DNA of 64,000 nucleotides from an uncultured Desulfovibrio sp. (GCA_934546745.1 CAKTDV010000015.1:1-64000), one strand, 5' to 3'; counted from the stretch's first letter, positions 9,138 through 19,668 are shown. Numbers and translations are program-made. The notes: generated by a model not told the origin, from the sequence alone.

Positions 9138-12100
9138 TCACCACAGCGCCCCCTGCTCCATGCTGCCCTTTTTGCGGCGCGTGCCCGTTTTACGGGGCGT
9201 CGCCTCCGCGGCGGCGTTTTGCTCCGCTTCGTAGCGCTCCCGGTTCAGGGCCGACAGGCGGCGCAATATCTCCAGTCGCGTCGTTTCGGCTATGGTGTGG
9301 CGCGTGCGGTCGTTCTCCGGCAGGTACGCCACCTGACGGAAAGCATGGTCCATGTCCAGATCGTCCCAGCCGTAGGCCGCGGCGGCCAGCCTGTCCAGCT
9401 CCGCATGGGCGGCGCGCAGGGCCTCCACGTCCGGCAGGCGGCTCTCCGCATCATGCAGGGCATTGTACAGTTTGGTCAGGCCGATGTCCTCCCGCCGCAT
9501 AACGGCGGCGCGCAGGGCGTGCAGCCGCTCCGCACAGTCCCGCAGGCCGTCCAGCCTGTCCGCCGCCGGGCGCGGGAAGGTGTCAAAGGCGCTGGACGGC
9601 GTATAGCGCAGGCGCGTTTCCAAGGTGGAACTCATCTTGCGCGTCCATGCCTGATGCAATGAGGACTGCAACAGGCCGAACACGGCCGCATCTTCAGAGG
9701 CGAAAACACATGTGGCTTCCGACATGATATACCTATTGGGCACAAAAGAAAAAGTCCCATGCTTTGAAACACGCGCTATGACCAGCACACGTTGCAGGGG
9801 CGGAAAGGCTTTCCAGCCCTTGGGATGCCTGGCAAAGACATCGCCGCGACCAAGGGCGTGGTAAAGCGCTTTTGCATCTCGTCCGTACCGCCACCAGAAC
9901 TTTTTTCTGCCTTCCGCTGTGGGATTTCCTCCAAGCCGCTGGCGAACCGGGAGGACATCCCGATAAATTTGCTGGAAGGGTTGCCCATATTGCCGCGCCG
10001 TTTCCTCGTACCAGTCCCAAAAATTGATGACCCAGCGGGACGGAGCCTGCTCCGGGCTGGAAGTCAGATCCTCGCCGTTGAGATAGGGAAAGAGGACAGC
10101 GGCATTGCGGGCGTCTTCGGCGATCCATCGTCGGGCCTGTTCTTCATCGGCAAGAAAACCATCCCCAAGCACAATGGAACCTTGAAACGCAATCCCCGCA
10201 TTTTCCGTAAGGGGTCGCGCCTCCCAGTCCTCTTCCCCGGCCTTGAGAAAGGAGGAAACGGCCTCCACCGGGTGCCCGTCCAGCAGGACGGGGCCGTCAT
10301 AGGGACGCGCGCCGGGGGTGCGGATGACGACCTGACTGGTGCAGACCGTGGCATTGCCTTCCCACGGCATATCCGGCCAGGCCGCGCGGATGCGGCAGCC
10401 CGCCTGCTCCAGCGCCAGCAGCCCGGCCTCGCGGGTGTCGCCCTGGGCAAGGGTATTGGTGGCGATGAGGCCGAAGTCGCCGCCGGCCCGCGTCAATTGC
10501 GCGGCGCGGCGGAAGAAATAGGCGACGAGATCGGCCTGCCCGCGTTGGCCGCCGGCCAGCACCTCCACCAGATATTCCCGGTAGGCATTGCCCAGCGCCT
10601 CCCTCATGCGCTGGCTGCCCAGAAAGGGCGGATTACCCACCAGGGCGTCGAAGCCGGGATCTTCCCGCTCAAAGACTTCGGGGAATTCCAGCGCCCAGTG
10701 CAGGGGCCGGGTGAGTCCGGGATTGGCGTCGGCGGCCTTTTCCGTCGTGGCCGTGCCGCCGCCCCGCAGGAGCGCCCGCCGTTCCTCCTCCAGCCAGCGG
10801 GCAAGGGCATCGGCACCATGGCAAAAGGCAGGATGCAGCAGCTTGTCCACCAGCTGATAGCGCGCGTCCTCCTCCAGCTTGCCCCGCACCCGCAAGGCGG
10901 CCAGGATCAGGGCATCGGCCCGCAGGCGCAGCCGGGCCACGTGCGCCTCGGCCTCGGCCAGACAGGCGGCCTTGCGTTCCACATTGAGCGGCGTATCCGA
11001 GGGCAGGCGTTCCAGCGCGTCGCGGGCCTCGCGCGCGGCGCGCACGGCCTTCCGCATGTCCGTGGAGCCGAAGACGAGGCTCCCCTTTTCCGGCGTGAGG
11101 GAAAAATCCTCCAACTGTTGTGCGTTCACGATGCCGAGCAGGGCATCCCCGCAGCGCAGGGCGTGATCCAGAAAGGTAAAGGGACGCTCCTTTTGCAGGG
11201 TGATCAGCCAGAGGGAGAGCTTGGCCATTTCCACGGCAAGGGGGTTGTTGTCCACGCCGTAGAGGCAGCGGTCCGCCACCATGCGCCGGGCCAGCGCCGC
11301 GCGTTCCTCGGCGTCCTCAGGCAGGGGGCTTGCGGGCGGCGTGTGGTTCCAGGCTTCCAGCAGGCGTTCCGCCAGATAGCGGCAGGCCTGCACCAGAAAG
11401 GCCCCGGAGCCCATGCTCATGTCGCAGACTTTCAGGGAGAGCAGCGCATCGGGCGAGCGCAGCCGCCACTGCGCGCGCGGCAGCCCTTCCGCCGGGCCGT
11501 CGTAGACGTGCGGTTCCAGCGTGGCGGCCACGATCAGCTCCGTGAGAGGGCGCGGCGTATAATGCGTCCCGGTATCCCTGCGCTGGCTGCCGGCCGTCAC
11601 ATACAGGCCCCCGGCGGGGATGACCACGGGCATGTCGAAGCTGTCCCGGCGCAGCAGACCGACAAAGGGCAGTATGCGTGCGGTCAGGGCGGCGTCGCCG
11701 TCGCAGGCCAGATGCAGGCGGGCGCGCTGCCGTTCGGCCTCGGCCTGCGTCTCGGCCTCCGCCAGCAGGCTGCCCTGCCTCCCGCCGCGGCCGCGTGGGG
11801 CATCCCCGCGCAAACGTTTTTGCAGTGCGCCTTTCTGGCTGTGCGTCAGGTCGGCCAGACGCCGCAGCAGGGCGTCCTCCCCCTGCCGCATGAGCGTTTC
11901 GGCTTCCGTCAGCGAAAGGAACGGCTCTCCCTGCTGCCCGGCCGCCAGACCCAGCAGCTCATCGTCCGCCCGCGCGGCCGTGCGGTCCAGCAGGCCTTCG
12001 TACACGTGCCCGATCTGTTCCACGCCCAGCGCGCGAAAGGACAGGCGCACGGCTTCATCCCGCCCCGTCGTGCGGCGGTCCCGCAGGAATTGCAGGGACT

Positions 12101-13348
12101 CCAGCATGTGCAGGATCACGCGATTATCCACGGGCAGGGGCCGGGCGGGCGCGTCCCGCCAGTAACTGCCGTGCGGGCGGCCTTCCAGAAAGGGGTAGAC
12201 ATCGGGATCAAAGAGCGATCCGCCATAGGCGGGCAGGAGCAGCGCCTCATGCCGAATGCCGCCGAACACGGCCCGAAACAGGGAGAGCAGACGCACCCAG
12301 GCGTCGTGCCGGTAGCTGAGGACCTCCTCCCCGTGCCTGTCGGCCTGTTCCCGCAGGCTTTCGCACAGCGTCGAGACGGCATAGGCTTCATCATAGACGG
12401 GGTCGCCCAGCCGCAGCAGCCCCCTCTCCTCGGCGGAAAGCAGGAAGACCAGCCGCATCATGACGGTCAGTGCGGCCTCATAGAGCAGCCGGGGCGAGAG
12501 CCCCTGCAGCATGGGCGTATCCATCCGCCTGTCCAGCCGGTCCACCGCCCGCAGGAATTCGGTTATGGCGCCGCGTACCTGCAGGCCCAGCTTTTCGGTG
12601 ACGTCCTGCTGCGCATTGGCGCTCTGCTCCATGAGGCGCGGCAGGGTGAATCCTCCGCCAGCGAAAAGAAGCGCCGCATATGCAGCAGGGTCACGAAGGA
12701 ACGCAGGGTTATGCGCTCCTCCAGCCAGAATCGGGCATACCAGGAAACGAGGGACGATGTCCTGTTCTGGCGGGCATAGACCAGCATGAACTGTTCGCCG
12801 TCGCTCACAAGCCCCAGCGGCACGCCGGAAGCCCGGCACAGTTCCGTCATGCGGCGGGCCGGGCTCCAGGAACAGGCCTGTTCCGGCTGTGGCGCTTCCA
12901 GCGGCCGGCCTGGAGCGATGCCGATCAGCATGACCGGCCGCCGCGTCTCTTCCGGAGCGGATGCGGTCGGGGCGTCCAGCTCCAGCACATCGTCCGGCGC
13001 ACCCGTCGCCGGGGGCAGCAACAGCCAGTCCGGGCGCAGCTCCACCCCCATTTCCGGCAGGCTCAGGCAGGGGGCATGGGGATGCTCTTCCGCCTCCACC
13101 AGCACTCCGGCATCATATTCCAGCAGCTCGGACAGGACGAAGCTCACGAATTCCCGGCAGGCCGCGGGACTGCGGCGATCCGCATCCCGCGCGGCGAGCG
13201 CGGCCCGCAACCGCCCCGCCGCCGTTGCCTCCAGCGGATCCAGCCCGTCCGGCAGGCGCTCCAGCAGCACCGGCAATGTCAGAAAGGGACCGGAAACATC
13301 CAGCAGCGACAACCATTCCAGATGCTCGTTCAGAGATGACACGGCCAT
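9138..13348 (-). pseudogene. drmMI: DISARM DNA N6-adenine methyltransferase DrmMI, frameshifted
   Basis: About 1403 residues if repaired. The first part starts at ATG 13348 (AAGGA upstream) and runs to MRRFFSLAEDS. The homologous continuation TLPRLMEQSANAQQ lies in another frame, so one base is missing near 12645-12655. The second part carries every catalytic motif: SAM-binding DMSMGSGAFL near 11394-11424 and NPPF near 10623-10634, the N6-adenine signature. Phrases such as RLVFLLSAEERGLL are typical of the Eco57I-like methylases of class 1 DISARM. DrmMI marks host DNA so that DISARM does not act on it. The break site is not a long homopolymer, so it may be a real lesion or a sequencing error. 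Confidence 0.85.
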
Positions 13349-13608
13349 ATACGCAGATCCTTGTTGTTCTCCTCGTCCACTACGGACGTTCTCACGCCAT
13401 CCGCGGCGCATGGCCCCTTGCCCCAGTCGCCCCACGGCCGCCGCATCGCGTTCCATCTTCTTCAAAGCTGAAATGCTGCAACATGCATTTTGCAAATAAC
13501 TTCAACAAACAAGTCAAATGAGCTGTACCCGCTCCGCTCGTCTTTGGGGACGGGGTCGCCTCGTGTCCCTGTCTCTTCCCCTTGGTAAAAGCGCGCTGCT
13601 GAAACGCT

Positions 13609-16600
13609 CTACATACCGGCCCGCGCGAGGGAGGCGGGGACGAACCAGAGGACGGCCAGCGGGAACAGGGTTTGCCGGGGATCTTCGTAACGTGCCCGCA
13701 GGTGACGGCTTTCCTCAGCCTTTTCGCCGGGGATGCGGCGCAGGCGCTCTTTCAGCACCGCGACATCGGCCTGGAAGGCTTCACGCTCTTCATCATCGAA
13801 CAGCGAAAGCTGCCGCGGCGTCTGCATGACCTCAAGCTGGGCGCGGATGGCGGCAGCCAGTTCGTCCATGATGGCCTCGAACCAGGCGACTTCTTCATTT
13901 GCCCGGCGTTCCATGCGGCTGGACAGCGTTTTCAGCCGCTCATCGCAGCGGACTTGCAGCGCCTGATAGAGCGCGGGGGCCGTGCGCGGCCACAGGTTGT
14001 CGCGCAGGCGATCCTCCAGTTCCTCACGGCGCGGCATGGGGGGCTGGCGCATGGCGTTGTTCCAGAAGGTTTCCAGCTCCTGAACGCCCATGCGGGAAAA
14101 GCGCCCGTTGCGGATGCGCCCGCCGGCCATGACCATTTCCTCGAAAATGCGCTGACTGGTGCCGCCGACGACGATGATGCGGCCGAGAGCCACCACGACG
14201 GGGGCCGTCAGAAAGGATGAGGGCACGATATGGCAGGCCACGCGATGCAGGCGGCAGTCCCGGGGGGATGTCCAGAGCTGCGCTCGCAGCAGGCGGAGGC
14301 TCATGCGCACGAGCTGGTGGTTGAGGTGGGCCAGCACCACATCATCCCTGCCGGCGGCCTCGTCACCACTGAAGACGATGGGGCGCGGCGTGCCGGTGTA
14401 GGGATGGGCATTGCCTTCCAGGCAGCGTGCCCACGCGCCGCTGAAGGGCGGCAGCCGGAAGGCGTGGCCGTCGGGGATGCCCTCGACCCGCACAGGCTCC
14501 AGCGGCGGCTGCTGGGCCAGGCGCAGGGCCACGTCCACGGTATGGCGCACATGGGCGGGCGTCAGCAGGAGAGCTTGCCGCGTATGTTCCATTTTGGCAT
14601 GGACATCTTCCAGGATGCGGCGCAGGTCGCGGTCCAGCTGCAGGCAGCGGCGGGCGGCCCGCGCTTCGGCCTCGGCACGGCTCGTATCCAGAGAGCGGGA
14701 AACGCCGCCATCGGCAAGCATGGCCTTTTCCACCTGTTCGGCAATGACGGGGCCGACTTTGCCGAGGTCCTGCCGGATGTTCTCGACCTTGTGAACCACA
14801 CGATGGAGGAATTCGAGGTCATCGCGCAGCACGTCGCCTTCCGCCGCCGAAGCATCAAAATTGGCGGGGACAAAGTGGAAGATGTCCACTGTCGGAGCCT
14901 GCTGCCCGTGGCGGTCAACGCGGCCGTTGCGCTGCTCCAGGCGGCTGGGGTTCCACGGGATCTCATAATGCAGCAGGCGCGAGCAGTGGTTTTGCAGGTT
15001 GATGCCTTCCGAAGCGGCGTCCGTCCCCAGCAGGATACGCACGGGCGAGTCGGACGGCGAGGCCTGAAAGGCGGCCTTGGCCCTTTCCCGATCCTGCGGC
15101 GAAACGAGGCCGTTCAGGCAGATCAGCCGCTCGCCGCCGAGTCCTGCCCGTGTCATCAGCTCGGCAAGATAATCCTGCGTATCAAGATACTCGGTAAAGA
15201 TGACGACGCGCGTATCCGTCCAGACGCCGTCGGGACAGAGCGTTTCCCGCAGCCAGTCAAGCAGCCGTGCGGCCTTGGCGTCCTTTTGTCTGGCGGGGCC
15301 TTCGGCCCAGCGCCGCAGGGCGCGCAGCAGCTTTTCTTCTTCGGTATCCGGGGACGGCAGACACGCGCCGGACAGCGTCAGGGCATCTTCCACGGCCTCT
15401 TCCGCCTCCGCATCCGTCAGCTCTTCAAGATCAGGCAGAAAGAACTGGCCGACCGGCGCCGGCCGGGCATGGAGCTTTCGGCTTTCCGCATGGCGCGCCA
15501 GCGTTTTCGCAAACGCCTGTGGTGACGAGAACAGACGCTTTTTCAGCAGCTTGAGCACAAATTGCAGCGCAGTCAGGGACGCTTTGCCCTTGCTGCCAAG
15601 GTGACTCATGCAAAGTCGGGCGTAGCGCCGCAGCAGGATATGGCCCTCACGTTCTTCAGGGCTGTAGTCCACTTCCAGCGAGTGGATCTCCCGCCGGGGG
15701 AACCGCGGTGTGCCGTCAAAGTCGACGATCTCGCTTTTCATGCGCCGGATCAGCACCTGGCCGAGGGCTTCGGGAGAAGGCCGCACGCCGCGCATGAAGC
15801 GCTGATCATCCAGGATCTCCAGCAGTGCGGAGAAGCTTTCCCGATAGCCATTGTGCGGGGTCGCCGTCAGGAAGATGCGGTGCTCGAAGTGACGCGCCAT
15901 GCGTCGGATGATGCGCGTCCGCTGCGAGGGTTTGGCATAATGCAGGGAGCCGGCGGGCGCGATGTTATGCGCTTCGTCCACGATCAGCAGATCGTAACGG
16001 CGCGGCCAGCTGCTTTCGCCGTCCGGCGGCAGCGTTTCGCAAAAGCGCTGAAAGACGCGATCCTGCTTGAGATAGTCGATGGAGGTGATCAGGCGGGGGA
16101 AGTGCGTCCAGGGATTGACATGGATGCCCCGCTGCCGTCGCAGACGGGAAACGGCCTCACTGTTGATGATGCGGAACTCAAGGCCGAACTTGTCGCGCAT
16201 CTCGTCCCGCCACTGGTATTGCAGGGCGGCGGGGCAGACGATCAGGACGGATGCGACGCGATTGCGCAACATGAGTTCCTGCATGGTCAGCCCGGCTTCG
16301 ATGGTCTTGCCGAGGCCGACGTCGTCAGCCAGCAGCAGGTTGACGCGCGGCATGGTCAGGGCGCGGGCCACGGGTTCCAGCTGGTAGTCCTCCGGCTCCA
16401 CGCCGCTGCGGAACGGCGCCTGCATGGAGGTGTGGTCCATCTGCGAAACGATGCCCCAGCGCACGGCGTGGAGAAAGGCCTCCAGATCGCGCGAATCGTC
16501 GCAGTGCCGCATGGCGGGCAGGGACGAGGCTTCCCGCGCTTCCACGCCGGGCTCAAGCTCCCAGATGACGTTCAGGCGTTCGTCGAGAGCGTCCTCATCA

Positions 16601-16731
16601 AGACAGGACAGGCTGACGAAGTGCTGCCCTGTCCGGGAGCTTTCCGGCAGGGCCTGCAAGACGCATTCTTCCACAAGATAGGGCCTGCCGCGCACGATCA
16701 CGGTCTGGCCGACTTCCGGCGCTGTCGTCAT
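13609..16731 (-). CDS. drmD: DISARM SNF2-family helicase DrmD
   Basis: 1040 residues. Walker A DVGLGKT is at about residues 137-143, DEAH at 252-255, TATPHNG at 289-295, and a C-terminal helicase segment with DAASEGINLQ and RNGRVDRHGQ near 590-635. These are SNF2/RapA-type motifs. DrmD defines class 1 DISARM together with DrmMI. It is the first gene of the minus-strand operon, with AAAGGA about seven bases before the ATG. The 260-base spacer to drmMI is AT-rich around 13480-13520 and may hold a second promoter. The gene looks intact. Confidence 0.92.
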   Translation of the reverse strand: MTTAPEVGQTVIVRGRPYLVEECVLQALPESSRTGQHFVSLSCLDEDALDERLNVIWELEPGVEAREASSLPAMRHCDDSRDLEAFLHAVRWGIVSQMDHTSMQAPFRSGVEPEDYQLEPVARALTMPRVNLLLADDVGLGKTIEAGLTMQELMLRNRVASVLIVCPAALQYQWRDEMRDKFGLEFRIINSEAVSRLRRQRGIHVNPWTHFPRLITSIDYLKQDRVFQRFCETLPPDGESSWPRRYDLLIVDEAHNIAPAGSLHYAKPSQRTRIIRRMARHFEHRIFLTATPHNGYRESFSALLEILDDQRFMRGVRPSPEALGQVLIRRMKSEIVDFDGTPRFPRREIHSLEVDYSPEEREGHILLRRYARLCMSHLGSKGKASLTALQFVLKLLKKRLFSSPQAFAKTLARHAESRKLHARPAPVGQFFLPDLEELTDAEAEEAVEDALTLSGACLPSPDTEEEKLLRALRRWAEGPARQKDAKAARLLDWLRETLCPDGVWTDTRVVIFTEYLDTQDYLAELMTRAGLGGERLICLNGLVSPQDRERAKAAFQASPSDSPVRILLGTDAASEGINLQNHCSRLLHYEIPWNPSRLEQRNGRVDRHGQQAPTVDIFHFVPANFDASAAEGDVLRDDLEFLHRVVHKVENIRQDLGKVGPVIAEQVEKAMLADGGVSRSLDTSRAEAEARAARRCLQLDRDLRRILEDVHAKMEHTRQALLLTPAHVRHTVDVALRLAQQPPLEPVRVEGIPDGHAFRLPPFSGAWARCLEGNAHPYTGTPRPIVFSGDEAAGRDDVVLAHLNHQLVRMSLRLLRAQLWTSPRDCRLHRVACHIVPSSFLTAPVVVALGRIIVVGGTSQRIFEEMVMAGGRIRNGRFSRMGVQELETFWNNAMRQPPMPRREELEDRLRDNLWPRTAPALYQALQVRCDERLKTLSSRMERRANEEVAWFEAIMDELAAAIRAQLEVMQTPRQLSLFDDEEREAFQADVAVLKERLRRIPGEKAEESRHLRARYEDPRQTLFPLAVLWFVPASLARAGM

Positions 16732-17053
16732 GATCTATCCTTTGCTTCTGGGGGCGGTATCTGAAAAAACAGCCGCATCCAAGCATAGCACAAAAGATCG
16801 CGTCTTGCCAGCAGGATCAGGAGCGCACCGGAGAAAGCCTGACTGACGGCAGGGGCGGCAGATTATCCTGCATCAAAGCGGATCATATCTTGCACATCGA
16901 CGACCGTAAAAGGCGTCATGCCGCATTCCATGCACCGGCATCACGCCGCTCAACAGCCCCCCGAACCATGAAGGCCGTTCCTCGGAACGGCCTCCCCGGA
17001 TCGTCAGTCAGCGCTCGCGCATACGGTATCGCGGGCGGGGGGCTACTTGCCGT
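16732..17053. other. Intergenic region upstream of drmD
   Basis: No gene is seen in these 322 bases. A perfect hairpin (GGCCGTTCC/GGAACGGCC) lies near 16973-16992 without a T-run. The DISARM promoter should be in this interval, close to 16740-16860, but no clear -35/-10 pair stands out. The left part joins DISARM to the broken relaxase, so a deletion junction probably lies here. Confidence 0.4.
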
Positions 17054-17482
17054 TCAGAGCAGATCACGAAACACATCGAAATCCTTTTGCCAGCCGGGCG
17101 GGCAGGGATTGAAGGCCCGGCCGCTGGAAAGCTCCACGCGCGGAATCACAAAATGCAATTCATGATGCCCGGCGTGGCTGTGCCGAACCCAGAGAATTGC
17201 CCGCTGATCTTACTCCAGCCCGGCAAAGGCGACAGCCTCGAAATCATCCATGACGCGCCGCTCCTGTTCCGGCGTCACCGTGTCGTCGGGATGCCAGGAA
17301 AGAACCCCGGCCGTAAAACGCCATGTCGTGTTCAGCGAATCAATCAGCGCCCGCGTCTGCTCCACGTCGCCGCGCAGGACTTCCGGCGGATGCATGTCCC
17401 GGCCCGGATAATCCTGCCGTACCAGATAGCGCGTGGGCGCACTACCGTTTCCCCGTCCATGCGGAAACACCTTCATATACAT
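17054..17482 (-). pseudogene. Relaxase (MobA/VirD2-like) remnant, in-frame stop and C-terminal truncation
   Basis: The frame opens MYMKVFPHGRGNGSAP and runs to AFAGLE, where a TAA at 17210-17212 interrupts it. The same frame then continues DQRAILWVRHSHAGHHELHF (the HUH-type histidine cluster of relaxases) to FDVFRDLL, where a TGA at 17054-17056 ends it about 140 residues in. Intact family members continue for several hundred residues. The protein is therefore dead as written. The start overlaps the end of mobC by 10 bases, the normal mobC-mobA order of mobilisable islands. Readthrough is unlikely given the second loss. Confidence 0.85.
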
Positions 17483-17814
17483 GACGGCTCTCCGGGAGGG
17501 GGCGGGCCTGTGTCTTTCGCAAGCAACGCCCGTTCAAGGCTGACCAGTGCCGTCAGAATCTCCACGGCTTCGGCACGGCTTTTCCAGGTGTTGGCCCAGC
17601 GGGCAAGCTGGTTAAGATTGGCCCCGATACGCGCAAGCTGCCGGATACGCTCTTTCTCCAGCGGTGTTTGCCGCAGACGATAGTCCAACGCCCGTTGGCG
17701 CAGAAAATCCGTAACGGTCTGTCCCTGCACAGTAGCCTTGGCAGTAATGGCTTCTTTCTCCTCCGGTGTGACGCGCAGCTTGAGCCATACACTGCGCCTT
17801 GCTGCTGTGCTCAT
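17473..17814 (-). CDS. mobC: MobC-type mobilisation protein
   Basis: 113 residues. It has a ribbon-helix-helix-like N-terminus (SVWLKLRVTPEEKEAITAKA, then GQTVTDFLRQRALD) and the helix LARIGANLNQLARWAN, the signature of bacterial mobilisation protein MobC. MobC assists the relaxase at oriT. The frame is open upstream to 18039, but ATG 17814 has AGGA about six bases ahead and starts at the conserved domain. With its relaxase broken it has no functional partner here, although it could act with a relaxase encoded elsewhere. Confidence 0.82.
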   Translation of the reverse strand: MSTAARRSVWLKLRVTPEEKEAITAKATVQGQTVTDFLRQRALDYRLRQTPLEKERIRQLARIGANLNQLARWANTWKSRAEAVEILTALVSLERALLAKDTGPPPPGEPSCI

Positions 17815-18025
17815 GTCCTTTCCTGCCTTTGGCGTTTGTGCGGGGTCGAGGGGCGGCACGCCCCCGCCAGCCCCGGCAGGGGGCACCGCGTCAGCGTGTG
17901 CCCACAACGGGTAGGCTGGCTCTGCGGCCTGCCGCCATATTTCAGATACGCTGCCTTGACCGGCAGGGGATATCCCTTTGCGAAGCATGCGAAATAAGAA
18001 AAAAGCGAAATAAGCGAAAAAAGAT

Positions 18026-18430
18026 TCATGATGCGTCACCTCTTTTTTCGCTTATTTCTCTCTGATCGCTTTTTTCGCACAAACAGAGAATCAGACGCGA
18101 ACGTCCGCCGGTCTTTTCCCGGGAAATACTGATGCGCCGCTGGGCTTCCAGTTGCTGCAAGACAGGCTGCAAACGTTCTTTCGGGACATGCCCGTGAAAA
18201 ATCCGGCTCAGTTCCGTTGCCGACATCGGCCCCTCCCGGAGTGCGGTCAGAACCTTCCCTTCCAGCGGATCTGCTCCCCGGCTGCCGAATATCGAGTGAG
18301 GCACCTGGTGGAAAATGCTTTTCTCCATCTCAAACGGTGGCGAGGTATTGCTACCAGATATGCGAAGAAGCTCACTCCGTTTGAGGCTGCCGTACAAATC
18401 CGCTGTATAGCGATATGGCTCAAGGTGTTA
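18026..18430 (-). pseudogene. C-terminal tail of an element replication/primase-type protein (DUF3987-like)
   Basis: The frame is open from about 18430 with no convincing ATG. It ends in a winged-helix-like segment (DPLEGKVLTALREGPMSATE, then SRIFHGHVPKERLQPVLQQL). A small helix-turn-helix tail like this closes DUF3987/YfjI-type proteins that precede mobC and the relaxase in mobilisable islands, and the gene order here agrees. The ATPase/primase core is missing, so I read it as a truncated remnant marking the right edge of the island. A small stand-alone HTH protein starting at TTG 18397 is the alternative. Confidence 0.5.
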
Positions 18431-18762
18431 CCTTAATCTCGTGTAGACACTATCTAAAGGCAATTTTCAAAAAAACAAGCGGGGAAGCCCCGTTGCCGCC
18501 GCATCTTTCATGGCGGTGAAAGGGAAACGGGGAAGCGTAGCCGCGATTACGTGCGGACGGACATCGGGAAGAAGGGTATCCTTCTTTGCATGAAACTCTC
18601 ATAATGCGGGCCTCTCGAAGGAGCCCCCCTTGCCAAATATGGAAAAAACCGTATCCTTAACAGGAACAGCCCCTGCCCGGGGCGATACTGGCGGCGGAGG
18701 CCATCCCCGGCAAGCGGGAACGTCCTTTTTGTCCGCCGCAGCATTTTTCGGAGGTTTTCCCT
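18431..18762. other. Island-chromosome junction region
   Basis: This stretch has no gene. It holds an imperfect hairpin at about 18489-18532 (CCCCGTT and CCGCC pairing with GGCGG and AACGGGG) and the leader of the BI-1 gene, including GGAGG at about 18750. No second copy of the tRNA-Glu 3' sequence was found, so the distal att site of the DISARM-bearing element is lost, diverged or outside the window. Confidence 0.4.
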
Positions 18763-19464
18763 ATGGAAGCGACACGCACTCTTTCCCGGAGCGCGACCAG
18801 TGCCGTCTCTGTGTATATGCGTCAGGTATACGGCTGGATGACGGCCGGTCTCGCCCTGACAAGCGCCGTGTCCTGGGCCGTGGCATCCGCCCCCGCCGTG
18901 CAGGCCGCCATTTTCGGCAACATGGTTGTGCCCATTCTGCTGATCGTGGCACAGTTCGGCCTTGTCATCGCGCTTTCCGCGGCCGTGCATAAGATGTCCG
19001 CCTCGACGGCCACGGGCCTTTTCCTGCTCTATTCCGTCCTGACGGGCCTGACGCTGTCAGCCATTTTTACCGTCTATCCCATCGGATCCATCGCCAACGC
19101 CTTTCTTTCCACGACGGGCCTCTTTCTGGCCATGACCGTCTACGGCACGGTGACAAAGCGCGATCTGACGGGTATGGGCAGCTTCCTCATGATGGGGCTC
19201 ATCGGCATCATCATCGCCAGCCTTGTCAATCTTTTTCTGCAAAGCTCCATGATGGACTTTGTGATCAGCTGCATCGGCGTCGTGGTCTTCACCGGCCTGA
19301 CGGCCTACGATACCCAGAAGCTCCGTGAATTCGGCATGGCCGCTCCTCTTGAGGACGGTACCGCCGTGCGCCGGGGAGCCATTCTTGGCGCGCTGACGCT
19401 GTATCTGGATTTCATCAACCTCTTTTTGATGCTCCTGCGCCTCTTTGGCGGTAACCGCGACTAG
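18763..19464 (+). CDS. Bax inhibitor-1/YccA family membrane protein
   Basis: 233 residues with about seven hydrophobic segments after a short cytoplasmic N-terminus. The C-terminal YDTQKLREF followed by the last membrane helix is the BI-1/UPF0005 (YbhL/YccA) signature. These inner-membrane proteins are linked to ion leak or membrane protein quality control; the exact bacterial role is unclear. GGAGG lies about 11 bases before the ATG. This is the first core-genome gene right of the island and appears to be monocistronic. Confidence 0.9.
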   Translation: MEATRTLSRSATSAVSVYMRQVYGWMTAGLALTSAVSWAVASAPAVQAAIFGNMVVPILLIVAQFGLVIALSAAVHKMSASTATGLFLLYSVLTGLTLSAIFTVYPIGSIANAFLSTTGLFLAMTVYGTVTKRDLTGMGSFLMMGLIGIIIASLVNLFLQSSMMDFVISCIGVVVFTGLTAYDTQKLREFGMAAPLEDGTAVRRGAILGALTLYLDFINLFLMLLRLFGGNRD

Positions 19465-19640
19465 GCGGCCGATCCGCCGCGACCGCGGCAGGCAGGAAAA
19501 AACCTCGTCCGCCCGTCGGGAGATCCGGCGGGCGGCCTTCATTTGAGGATGGTGACGCCATGTTTCAATCCGCGGTCGCCCCATCCGCCGACTGACGCAG
19601 CACCCGACGGCCCGGAGTGTTCGCGTTGCCGGGCGGCTTG

Positions 19641-19668
19641 TCTCTCCCTGAAGGGAGATGTTTCGGAA
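19641..19668 (+). repeat. First short C/G hairpin of the rnr leader
   Basis: TCTCCC and GGGAGA form a 6-bp stem with loop TGAA, followed by TGTTTCGGAAAG. It resembles the CCCCCTGAAGGGGG hairpin plus GGTTTCAGA found about 60 bases further on, so the leader contains two tandem versions of the same small element. Confidence 0.5.

Noticed and set aside
9219..12779. Long plus-strand open frames opposite drmMI and other high-GC genes
   Set aside because: They are antisense shadows of strongly coding minus-strand genes with no recognisable domains.
12563..12839. Two separate genes (an N-terminal protein and an independent methylase) instead of one frameshifted drmMI
   Set aside because: The N-terminal frame and the methylase frame join exactly as one continuous family sequence if one base is added, and the second frame's own start region is non-homologous filler.
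17210..17212. Recoded stop (selenocysteine or readthrough) in the relaxase
   Set aside because: The codon is TAA, not TGA, and the gene is truncated again by TGA soon after.
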